NCBI GenBank assembly: GCA_963737625.1
Contig: CAVTTK010000002.1
Location: 1-64,000 of the forward strand
From: Bog-756 sp963737625
GTDB taxonomy: Bacteria > Actinomycetota > Acidimicrobiia > Acidimicrobiales > RAAP-2
DNA length: 64,000 bases
Direction of reading: 5' to 3'
In this document: positions 34,267 through 41,509 of the stretch, one piece after another
Layout: each line of letters opens with the position of its first letter
Position numbering within the stretch: position 1 is the first letter of the stretch
The notes under the pieces: generated by a model
Told to the model about the DNA's origin: nothing
Seen by the model: only the letters and a program-made list of their open reading frames with translations
The model's database searches: none
Made by a program: the position numbers and the translations under genes

Positions 34267-35999
34267 GATTCCGTCCGTTCTGGTGGTGGATAGGCGCCGT
34301 GGGCCGGCGGTCCGGTGGGGCTGGATGGCGACCTCCGGGTCCGCCCCGCGGCAGCGGTCGGCTCGGAGGGCGCCGTACGGTCGACCCCCGGAGCCCTCGT
34401 CCGAGCCGCGCCGGCATTCTTGGCCGGGGGAGTCTTGGCCGGGGGAGTCTTCGCTCCGACACCCTTGGCCGGGGGAGTCTTGGCCGGGGGCGTCTTGGCT
34501 CCCACGCTCTTGGCCCGGGGAGCCTTGGCCGAGGGAGTCTTGGCCCGGGGGGCGCGTCGAGCTCGGGGCGGTGGGCCGGCGCGGCGACCCGTACCCGGTG
34601 GAACGGAATCGGAGCAGAGCCCGAGCCGTCGTCCGAGGTCGGACCGCAACGAGCCATCGGGATCGACCCGGTCCCGCACCGCCCGCCACTCGTCGATCCG
34701 GGGGTACATGGCTCGGAACGCCGCCGGGGAGACGCGAGAGTCCTTGGCCAGGTAGACCCGACCACCGGCGGCCAGCACCAGCTCGTCGAGGTCGTCGAGC
34801 AGCCGGTCCAGCCCGTGGTGGCCGACCGGGAGGTCGAGGGCCAGCGTCCACCCCGGCATGGGGAAGGAGAGGGGCCCGGGGTCACCGGGCCCGAAACGCT
34901 TCAGCACGGCCAGGAAGCTGGCCAGCTTCAGCACGGCCAGGCGCTCGATGACGGTGCGCACCGTCTCGCCGTGCTGGTCGGGTACGACGAACTGGTACTG
35001 CAGGAACCCCTTCCTCCCGTACAGCCGGTTCCAGTCGCCCACACCGTCCAACGGATGGAAGAACCCGGTCATGTGGTGGGGCCGGGCCACCTGGTGCAGG
35101 GGGGCCTTACGGAACCAGAACTCGTTGAAGGCACCCACGGTGATCGGATTGAGCAGACCACTGGGCGGGGTCAACGGGACACGGGCCAGGGTCCTCGGCA
35201 CGAAGGCGCGTGCTCGGTCCGGTGCCCGTCGCAGCCGTTCGGGCAGGTCCTCCAGCCGGGCGTGGTCGCCCCGCGTCAGCACCGAGCGCCCGAGGCGGCT
35301 CCCTGTGGACTGGCAGTCGATCCACGCCACCGAGTAGCGGTAGCCCTCGTCCCCGGTGAGCATCTTGTCCATGACACTGTCGAGATCGGCGGCCCGCTCC
35401 GTGTCCACCAGCATGTAGCTGGTCTCGATGGGGATCATCTGGAGGGTGGCTGAGGTGACCACTCCGGTGAGCCCCATCCCTCCGGCCGTGGCCCAGAAGA
35501 GGTCCGGATCCGACGCGGCCGAGACAACGGCCGTCCCGGAGGGCGAGACCAGCGTGAGCTCCGTCACATGGGAGCAGAAGCTCCCGTCCACATGGTGATT
35601 CTTGCCGTGGATGTCGGCGGCGATGGCACCCCCGACGGTAACCAGCCGGGTCCCGGGGGTGACCGGGACGAACCAGCCCAGGGGGACGAACCGCTCCATC
35701 AGCGTCTGCAGGCTGACGCCGGCGCCTACGGTGACCCTGCCCGAGTCGAGGTCCACTCGGTGGATGCCGTCCAGCCACGTGGCGTCGAGGACCACCCCGC
35801 CGGCGTTCTGGGCGGCATCGCCGTAGCTCCGGCCGAGGCCCCGGGCGATGATGCCCCGGTGCCCCGCCCCGGGCCCGGCGGCGTCGGCCATGGCCTGGTC
35901 CACGATGTCGGTATGGACGGCGTGGACGACGGCGGAGGACGTCGGGGCCGTCCGTCCCCATCCGGTGAGCAGGGAGCGACGGCCCCGGGGGGCGCTCAC
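34263..35999 (-). CDS. dprE1: Decaprenylphosphoryl-beta-D-ribose oxidase (DprE1) with Lys/Pro-rich tail
   Basis: DprE1 is the FAD-dependent oxidase partner of DprE2, acting at the membrane/periplasm. The FAD domain has the IIARGLGRSYGDAAQNAGG loop and VTVGGAIAADIHGKNHH; the substrate domain has FHPLDGVGDWNRLYGRKGF and LAKDSR (K419, equal to K418 of M. tuberculosis). Ala387 aligns with the benzothiazinone-target Cys387. The core ends near residue 461, as in mycobacteria, and a further 117 residues of basic AKTPPAK-type repeats follow. GTG 35999 overlaps the ubiA stop as GTGA. Total 578. Confidence 0.93.
   Translation of the reverse strand: MSAPRGRRSLLTGWGRTAPTSSAVVHAVHTDIVDQAMADAAGPGAGHRGIIARGLGRSYGDAAQNAGGVVLDATWLDGIHRVDLDSGRVTVGAGVSLQTLMERFVPLGWFVPVTPGTRLVTVGGAIAADIHGKNHHVDGSFCSHVTELTLVSPSGTAVVSAASDPDLFWATAGGMGLTGVVTSATLQMIPIETSYMLVDTERAADLDSVMDKMLTGDEGYRYSVAWIDCQSTGSRLGRSVLTRGDHARLEDLPERLRRAPDRARAFVPRTLARVPLTPPSGLLNPITVGAFNEFWFRKAPLHQVARPHHMTGFFHPLDGVGDWNRLYGRKGFLQYQFVVPDQHGETVRTVIERLAVLKLASFLAVLKRFGPGDPGPLSFPMPGWTLALDLPVGHHGLDRLLDDLDELVLAAGGRVYLAKDSRVSPAAFRAMYPRIDEWRAVRDRVDPDGSLRSDLGRRLGLCSDSVPPGTGRRAGPPPRARRAPRAKTPSAKAPRAKSVGAKTPPAKTPPAKGVGAKTPPAKTPPAKNAGAARTRAPGVDRTAPSEPTAAAGRTRRSPSSPTGPPAHGAYPPPERTES
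34420..34552 (-). repeat. 15-base degenerate repeats coding AKTPPAK units in DprE1 tail
   Basis: On the plus strand the unit reads TTGGCCGGGGGAGTC with variants, about eight copies with short spacers. On the coding strand they give AKTPPAK, AKSVGAK and AKAPRAK-like heptads. The in-frame, 15-base period suggests expansion by slippage or recombination within the gene. Confidence 0.85.
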
Positions 36000-36955
36000 G
36001 TGGCGTACACGCCCACGGCGAACAGGACGACCCAGAACGCCCCGTAGATCTGCAGCCGGTGGTCGTGGAGGGCCAGCTCCTCGGGGGCCGCCCCACCGCC
36101 CGAGTCCAGCAGACGCATGATGTGGAGGAGGGCCACCGTGAAGGGGATCACGCTCAGTTGGAACCAGATGGGGTCGGACCCCCGGTGGAGCTCGGCGGCG
36201 CGGCTGAAGGCCCACAGGCAGTAGGCGGTGACCGTGACGGCGGCCGAGAGCGTGCGGACCGACCGGAGGAACGAAGGGGAGTAGAGCCCCAGCGTCTGAC
36301 GGACGGAGCCGTCGTCGGCCTGCTGGTCGGCGAGGAATTGCTTCTCCCCCGACCGCTTCCCGGTCACGATGAGTAGGGAGCCGAACGAGGCCACGATGAG
36401 GAACCAGTCGGACAGGGTGACCCCCGTGGCCACCCCGCCGGCCACCGCACGCAACACGAAGCCCGCACTCACCGCGGCCAGGTCCACGATGGGCTCGTTC
36501 TTCAGCCCGAGCGAGTACCCCACATTGACCAGGGCATAGACCGCCATGACCAGGGCCAGGTGCCAGCCGGCGAGCCACTGGCCGAGGCCGATCGAGACCG
36601 CCAGCAGGGCGGCGCCGGCGACCACGGCCAGGCGCACCGGCACCACCCCCGAGGCCACGGGACGGAGCCGCTTGATCGGGTGGGCGCGGTCGGCCTCGGC
36701 GTCGATGGCGTCGTTGAGGAAGTACGTGCCCGAGGCGGCCACGCAGAAGATGCCGAAGGCGGCGATGGCGTGCCACAACACGGTGTGGTGATGGAGCACC
36801 CCGGCGGCGGCCGGGGCCACGAAGACCAGGAGGTTCTTGATCCACTGCTTCGGTCGGCACAGCTTGACCAGGGCCAGCGGAAGGGATGCCGATGCCGGTC
36901 CCGGGTGGCTGGGATGTTCGTCGGGTCGGTCCACAGCTTCAGCCGAAGTGGTCAA
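35996..36955 (-). CDS. ubiA: Decaprenyl-phosphate phosphoribosyltransferase (UbiA family)
   Basis: This prenyltransferase-fold membrane enzyme transfers phosphoribose from PRPP to decaprenyl phosphate, the first lipid step towards decaprenyl-phosphoryl-arabinose (Rv3806c type). The first Asp motif NDAIDAEADRAHPIKRLRPV and the second YSLGLKNEPIVDL are present, with about eight or nine hydrophobic segments. The start is TTG 36955, seven bases after GAGGA; GTG 36934 is an alternative. Heads the ubiA-dprE1-dprE2 operon. Length 319. Confidence 0.9.
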   Translation of the reverse strand: MTTSAEAVDRPDEHPSHPGPASASLPLALVKLCRPKQWIKNLLVFVAPAAAGVLHHHTVLWHAIAAFGIFCVAASGTYFLNDAIDAEADRAHPIKRLRPVASGVVPVRLAVVAGAALLAVSIGLGQWLAGWHLALVMAVYALVNVGYSLGLKNEPIVDLAAVSAGFVLRAVAGGVATGVTLSDWFLIVASFGSLLIVTGKRSGEKQFLADQQADDGSVRQTLGLYSPSFLRSVRTLSAAVTVTAYCLWAFSRAAELHRGSDPIWFQLSVIPFTVALLHIMRLLDSGGGAAPEELALHDHRLQIYGAFWVVLFAVGVYAT

Positions 36956-37008
36956 GGCGTCCTCGGGAGGGTCGGGTCATGCCACCTGTGCCGGAGCGAC
37001 GGTACCAT
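36952..37008 (-). CDS. Possible leaderless upstream ORF coupled to ubiA
   Basis: Eighteen codons (MVPSLRHRWHDPTLPRTP) whose TGA overlaps the ubiA TTG as TTGA. The ATG (37008-37006) is eight bases downstream of TAGCCT on the minus strand. It could carry ribosomes to the weak TTG start of ubiA. Peptide content is basic and Pro-rich with no recognised family. Confidence 0.3.
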   Translation of the reverse strand: MVPSLRHRWHDPTLPRTP

Positions 37009-37016
37009 GGACGTCC

Positions 37017-37022
37017 AGGCTA
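37017..37022 (-). promoter_or_regulatory. -10-like hexamer TAGCCT for the ubiA-dprE1-dprE2 operon
   Basis: On the minus strand TAGCCT ends eight bases before an ATG that opens the short upstream ORF of ubiA. No clear -35. It lies in the 168-base divergent region shared with the B12-binding protein gene. Confidence 0.35.
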
Positions 37023-37109
37023 GGGCCTCACCGGTCCCCAGGTGGGACTTCGGGCCCGGAGTTGCTCCTCCCCGACAGCCCGGATGGGCTTTTCGGCCCG
37101 GCCAGCGCT

Positions 37110-37115
37110 TAGTAT
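37110..37115 (+). promoter_or_regulatory. -10-like hexamer TAGTAT before the B12-binding subunit gene
   Basis: TAGTAT ends eight bases before GTG 37124 with no Shine-Dalgarno sequence in between, consistent with a leaderless or near-leaderless transcript. Confidence 0.4.
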
Positions 37116-37123
37116 CTGCCTCC

Positions 37124-37540
37124 GTGAAACGCCCGTATCGAGTCGTGGTGGCCAAACCCGGCCTGGACGGGCACGATCGGGGCGCCAAAGTCATCGCCCG
37201 GGCCCTGCGCGACGCCGGTTTCGAGGTCATCTACACGGGCCTGCACCAGACCGCGGAGCAGGTGGTCCAGGCGGTGATCCAAGAGGACGCCGATGCCGTG
37301 GGGCTCTCGTTGCTCTCCGGAGCCCACCTGACCCTGGTGCCCAGGGTCATCGACGGCCTCAGGGAGCAGGGTCGCGGCGACGTCCTGGTGCTGGTGGGCG
37401 GGATCATCCCGGCCGGCGACATCCCGGTGCTGAAGGATCTGGGGGTGGCCGAGGTGTTCACCCCGGGGGCACCACTACCGGCCATCGGCGCCTGGCTCGG
37501 TGACGCCCTCGACCAACGGGAGCGTGGAGTGACCGGCTGA
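37124..37540 (+). CDS. Stand-alone B12-binding (methylmalonyl-CoA mutase small subunit-like) protein
   Basis: The 138-residue protein is a single cobalamin-binding Rossmann domain: RVVVAKPGLDGHDRGAKVIA holds the D-x-H-x-x-G motif that places His under cobalt, followed by G-LSLLSGAHLTL and VGGIIPAGDI. It matches the C-terminal domain of methylmalonyl-CoA mutase, encoded separately as in two-gene acyl-CoA mutases. The large subunit is not in the window. It precedes sucCD, which would use the succinyl-CoA product. Confidence 0.9.
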   Translation: MKRPYRVVVAKPGLDGHDRGAKVIARALRDAGFEVIYTGLHQTAEQVVQAVIQEDADAVGLSLLSGAHLTLVPRVIDGLREQGRGDVLVLVGGIIPAGDIPVLKDLGVAEVFTPGAPLPAIGAWLGDALDQRERGVTG

Positions 37541-37748
37541 CACCGCCCGGGGCCCGGGTCGCGCCGCGCCGGAACGATTCCCTCCGACCGCTCCCGGTGA
37601 ACCGACCATCAGGGCCCGCACCCGTGGCTCGCCCCGCCCAGGGCGGCCTACGACACGGGCACGAAATCCTGAGGGACCACGCCACACGATCGCAGCACGC
37701 ACCACAGTCGCAACAACCAGGCAACACGGACAGAGAGGAACGGATCCG

Positions 37749-38897
37749 GTGGATCTCTTCGAATATCAGGGCAAGCAGTACTTCGCCCGCTACGGCATCC
37801 CCATCTCCAAGGGGGGCGTCGCCGACACCGTGGAGGAAGCGGTGGCCCAGGCCGAGGCGTCGGGTTACCCGGTGGTGGTCAAGGCCCAGGTCAAGGTGGG
37901 AGGTCGCGGCAAGGCCGGTGGTGTCAAGCTGGCCGACAACGTCGATGAGGTCCGGGAGCACGCCGGCAACATCCTCGGTCTCGACATCAAGGGTCACGTG
38001 GTCAAGCGGCTGTGGATCGAGCACGCCTCGGACATCGCCAAGGAGTACTACGCCAGCTTCACCCTCGACCGCAGCGCCAAGAAGCACCTGGGCATGCTCT
38101 CCGCCGAGGGCGGCGTGGAGATCGAGGACGTGGCCGTGACCAACCCCGACGCCATCGCCATCCTCCATGTCGACCCGGTGGACGGGCTGAGCCTGGAGAC
38201 GGCCCGGGCATGGGTCGAGCGGGCCAACCTCGACGAGGTGGCCCGGGACCAGGCGGCCGAGCTGCTGGTCAAGCTCTACACCTGCTACACCGAGGGCGAC
38301 TGCGACCTGGCGGAGATCAACCCGTTGATCCTCACCCCCGACGACCGGGTCCACGCCCTGGACGCCAAGGTCACCCTGGACGCCAACGCCGCCTTCCGAC
38401 ACCCCGAGTGGGAGGAGTTCGAGGGCAGTGACGTGGAGGACGAGCGGGAGACCCGGGCCAAAGAGCGCGGTCTCAACTACATCGGTCTGGACGGGTCGGT
38501 GGGGATCATCGCCAACGGGGCCGGACTGGCCATGAGCACGCTCGACGTGGTCAACCAGTGCGGCGGCTCGGCGGCCAACTTCCTCGACATCGGAGGCGGC
38601 GCCAACGCCGACGTGATGGCCGCCGCTCTCGAGGTCATCAACTCCGATCCCGCCGTGCGTTCCATCTTCGTCAACATCTTCGGGGGGATCACCCGTGTGG
38701 ACGAGGTGGCCAAGGGAGTGCTCGAGGCTCTGGACCGGGTGGAGATTAGCTCACCCATCGTGCTCCGTCTCGACGGGACCAACGCCGTGGCCGGGCGCGA
38801 GATCCTGGCCAGCCATCTGTCCGAACGCCTGGTCGCCGAGCCGACCATGCTCGATGCCGCACGCCGTGCGGTCGCACTCGCTGGAGGCCAGTCATGA
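37749..38897 (+). CDS. sucC: Succinyl-CoA synthetase subunit beta
   Basis: SucC is the ATP-grasp subunit that couples succinyl-CoA cleavage to ATP or GTP formation. It has the start MDLFEYQGKQYFARYGIPIS, the nucleotide loop VVKAQVKVGGRGKAGGVKLA, E-INPLILTP metal ligands and the C-terminal NIFGGITRVDEVAKGV block. GTG 37749 follows GAGAGGAACGG. A 208-base C-rich leader precedes it. The end overlaps sucD as ATGA. Length 382. Confidence 0.96.
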   Translation: MDLFEYQGKQYFARYGIPISKGGVADTVEEAVAQAEASGYPVVVKAQVKVGGRGKAGGVKLADNVDEVREHAGNILGLDIKGHVVKRLWIEHASDIAKEYYASFTLDRSAKKHLGMLSAEGGVEIEDVAVTNPDAIAILHVDPVDGLSLETARAWVERANLDEVARDQAAELLVKLYTCYTEGDCDLAEINPLILTPDDRVHALDAKVTLDANAAFRHPEWEEFEGSDVEDERETRAKERGLNYIGLDGSVGIIANGAGLAMSTLDVVNQCGGSAANFLDIGGGANADVMAAALEVINSDPAVRSIFVNIFGGITRVDEVAKGVLEALDRVEISSPIVLRLDGTNAVAGREILASHLSERLVAEPTMLDAARRAVALAGGQS

Positions 38898-39784
38898 GCA
38901 TCTTCGTCGACGAGAACACCAAGGTCGTGGTCCAGGGCATCAGCCCCACCAGCCAGGGCCTCTACCACGGGCTCCGCAACCGGGCCTACGGCACCCAGGT
39001 GGTGGCCGGCACCAATCCCAACCGGGGCGGCGAGGAGATCGAGGGCATTCCGGTCTACGCCACGGTGGCCGAGGCCGTCGAGGCCACCGGGGCCAACGCC
39101 TCGTTCATCTCGGTGCCGCCCAAGTTCGCCGCCGAGGCCATCGTCGAGGCCGCGGCCGCCGGCGTCCCGTTCGTGGTGTGCATCACCGAGGGCATCCCGG
39201 CCAGCGACGAGGCCCTGGCCTACAACCGCCTGGTCCGGGAGTATCCGGGCACCCGCCTGCTCGGGCCCAACTGCCCCGGCATCATCTCGCCGGGGAAGTG
39301 CAACATCGGCATCACGTCGGGCGACATCGCCATGCCCGGTGGACCGGTGGGCATCGTGAGCCGATCGGGAACACTCACCTACCAGGCGTTGCACGAGCTG
39401 TCCCAACAGGGGGTGGGTCAGACCACCTGTGTGGGGATCGGCGGCGACCCCGTGCCCGGGACCAGCTTCATCGACTGCCTGGGCGCCTTCCAGGCCGACC
39501 CGGACACCAGGGCCATCATGATGATCGGGGAGATCGGCGGCTCGGCCGAGGAGGAAGCCGCCGAGTTCATCGCCTCGTCGGTGACCAAGCCGGTGGTGTC
39601 CTACGTGGCCGGGGTGACGGCCCCACCGGGCCGCAAGATGGGCCATGCCGGCGCCATCATCTCGGGCTCCAAGGGCACGGCCCAGGCCAAGATGGACGCG
39701 CTTTCCGCCGCCGGGGTCACCGTGGCCCTCAATCCCACCGAGGCCGGCGAGGCCATGGTGGACGTCGTCCGGAAACTCGACTGA
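38894..39784 (+). CDS. sucD: Succinyl-CoA synthetase subunit alpha
   Basis: SucD binds CoA and carries the phosphohistidine. The active His is H251 in RKMGHAGAIISG; the CoA-binding GTNPNRGGEEIEGIPVY region and LLGPNCPGIISPGKCNIGI are present. ATG 38894 overlaps the sucC stop as ATGA. Length 296. Its stop in turn overlaps a likely CTG start of the next gene. Confidence 0.97.
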   Translation: MSIFVDENTKVVVQGISPTSQGLYHGLRNRAYGTQVVAGTNPNRGGEEIEGIPVYATVAEAVEATGANASFISVPPKFAAEAIVEAAAAGVPFVVCITEGIPASDEALAYNRLVREYPGTRLLGPNCPGIISPGKCNIGITSGDIAMPGGPVGIVSRSGTLTYQALHELSQQGVGQTTCVGIGGDPVPGTSFIDCLGAFQADPDTRAIMMIGEIGGSAEEEAAEFIASSVTKPVVSYVAGVTAPPGRKMGHAGAIISGSKGTAQAKMDALSAAGVTVALNPTEAGEAMVDVVRKLD

Positions 39785-40482
39785 GCGCGGATCTCCCCTC
39801 GGCCGCCGCCCTCGGTGGCCGCCCCATCAAGGCGGTCATCTTCGACCTTGACGGGCTGCTCATCGACTCGGAGCCCCTCTGGCGCCAGGCCGAGATCGAG
39901 GTCTTCGGGAGCGTCGGTCTCCACCTGACCGACCAGGACGTGCGCCAGACCATGGGCCTGCGCATCGACGACGCCGTTCGGCACTGGTGGGACCGGTCGC
40001 CCTGGAAGGGCATGCCCCCGTCGGCCGTCGAGCGGGCCGTGACCGCCCGGGTGGCCGAACTGGTCACCGAGCGCGGCGAGCCCATGCCCGGTGCCCTCGA
40101 GGCCGTGGCCTTGTGCGCGTCCCGGTCCCTCCCCGCTGCGGTGTGCTCGGGCTCCTACGCCGTGGTCATCGCCGCCGCCCTGGACCGTCTGGGCATCGGG
40201 TCCACCATCACCACCTGGCACTCGGCCGAGTGGGAGCCCCTGGGCAAGCCCCACCCCGGCGCGTACCTGTCCACGGCGGCCAAGCTCGGTGTGGACCCGA
40301 GGAACTGCCTGGCCGTCGAGGACTCCTTCAACGGGGCGGTCTCGGCCAAGGCCGCCCGCATGAGGGTGGTGGCCGTCCCGGAGCCGAGCGCCTTCGGATC
40401 CCCCCGATGGGGTCTGTGCGACGCCGTCCTCCCGAGCCTGGTCGGCCTGGATGAGGCCCTCCTCTCCAGTCTCGAGTCCTGA
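39781..40482 (+). CDS. HAD-superfamily phosphatase, HxpB/YniC-like, apparent CTG start
   Basis: The HAD motifs are FDLDGLLIDSEPLW (nucleophile Asp), SGSY (motif II), K in GKPHPGAYL and VEDSFNG. The sequence through MGLRIDDAVRHWW and AAKLGVDP closely resembles E. coli YniC/HxpB, a 2-deoxyglucose-6-phosphate and hexitol-phosphate phosphatase. No ATG, GTG or TTG lies upstream of the core in this frame; CTG 39781, overlapping the sucD stop as CTGA, is the best start and gives 233 residues. The natural substrate is not predictable. Confidence 0.88.
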   Translation: MSADLPSAAALGGRPIKAVIFDLDGLLIDSEPLWRQAEIEVFGSVGLHLTDQDVRQTMGLRIDDAVRHWWDRSPWKGMPPSAVERAVTARVAELVTERGEPMPGALEAVALCASRSLPAAVCSGSYAVVIAAALDRLGIGSTITTWHSAEWEPLGKPHPGAYLSTAAKLGVDPRNCLAVEDSFNGAVSAKAARMRVVAVPEPSAFGSPRWGLCDAVLPSLVGLDEALLSSLES

Positions 40483-40810
40483 TCCTGGCGATGGAGTCCG
40501 GCCCCGGTTGGGGCGCGCCCCTCGTGGCGTGGGCGGCGGCTGGGGTGCGGCGAACCGAACCGGGACCGAGGGAATCTCCGGAACTTTCACTTCGGAAATG
40601 GACCATCGGTGCCGATACCACTGTCACGAGGGGCACTCCCTGGGCAGGGGGGACCGAGCGACGTGGGCCCAAGTACCGGAGGCAGGCCGGTCGGGCCACG
40701 TCGCCCCGGTCCCGTGTGTGCGGGACAGTAGCACCGACGCTCCGGGGCGCCCCGGGTTGGTGGCGCGCGGCGCGAACGTTGGCACTCAGCGGCGCTGATA
40801 TCGTGCGGCC
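40483..40810 (+). other. Spacer upstream of purN with a palindrome
   Basis: No gene is supported in these 328 bases. A 13-base palindrome, TCAGCG-G-CGCTGA, lies at 40786-40798 directly upstream of the TATCGT -10-like element of purN and could be an operator. TTGGCA at 40779-40784 resembles a -35 but is only 14 bases from TATCGT. An imperfect CCGGAA/TTCGG repeat lies near 40577-40594. Confidence 0.4.
40799..40804 (+). promoter_or_regulatory. -10-like hexamer TATCGT before purN
   Basis: TATCGT ends six bases before GTG 40811, the upstream in-frame start of purN. No Shine-Dalgarno sequence lies between, so this start would be leaderless. It favours GTG 40811 over the internal GTG 40898. Confidence 0.4.
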
Positions 40811-41509
40811 GTGGTCCCCGGCGCACCTCGAGACACCGCTCCGGACACCGTCCGGACCCCACGTACCGGTCCAGTGGACGAAGCGGTTGGGGAGCCGGTG
40901 AGGATCGGCGTCCTGGCCTCGGGGAGCGGCACCATTCTGGAGGCCATCATCGGCGACGGCCTGCCCGTCGGTCTCGTCCTGGTCGACCGCCCCTGCCGCG
41001 CCCTCGAGGTGGCCGCGGCCGCCGGCATCCCCGCCCGGCTGGTCGATCGGGCCGCCTTCGGTGGCTTCGGCCCGGGCTTCGACCGCCACGGCTATACGGC
41101 GGCCGTGACCGCGGCACTCCGGGACGGCGCCATCGGCGTGGTGGCCATGGCCGGGTTCGGCACCGTGCTCGGCCAGCCGATACACGACGCCTTCCCCGGC
41201 CGCATCCTCAACACCCATCCGGCCCTGTTGCCGGCGTTTCCCGGATGGCACGCCGTCCGGGACGCCCTGGCCGCCGGGGTGGACGAGACGGGCACCACCG
41301 TCCATGTCGCCACCGTGGAGATGGACGCCGGACCGGTGCTGTCCCAGGCCCGCGTGCCGGTGCTCCCTGGTGACACCGAGGAGTCGCTCCACGAGCGCAT
41401 CAAGACCGTCGAGCGGACGCTCTACCCCGCCACCATCCGCACGTTCGTCGACCGGTTGGCGGCGACGGCGGAGGATGGGCCAGGATCATCAACGGAGGTT
41501 GCATCATGA
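40811..41509 (+). CDS. purN: Phosphoribosylglycinamide formyltransferase PurN
   Basis: PurN transfers a formyl group from 10-formyl-THF to GAR in purine synthesis. The catalytic Asn/His are in ILNTHPALLPAFPGWHAV, the Asp in TTVHVATVEMDAGPVLSQ, and the substrate loop is VLASGSGTILEAI. GTG 40811, six bases after TATCGT, gives 232 residues with a 29-residue Pro/Thr-rich extension; GTG 40898, preceded by GGGGAG, gives a more typical 203. The stop overlaps purH as ATGA. Confidence 0.92.
   Translation: MVPGAPRDTAPDTVRTPRTGPVDEAVGEPVRIGVLASGSGTILEAIIGDGLPVGLVLVDRPCRALEVAAAAGIPARLVDRAAFGGFGPGFDRHGYTAAVTAALRDGAIGVVAMAGFGTVLGQPIHDAFPGRILNTHPALLPAFPGWHAVRDALAAGVDETGTTVHVATVEMDAGPVLSQARVPVLPGDTEESLHERIKTVERTLYPATIRTFVDRLAATAEDGPGSSTEVAS

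Noticed and set aside
34420..34552. GC-rich 15-base repeats considered as an intergenic minisatellite
   Set aside because: They lie in frame inside dprE1 and encode a regular Lys/Ala/Pro heptad up to the proper stop, so they are treated as coding.
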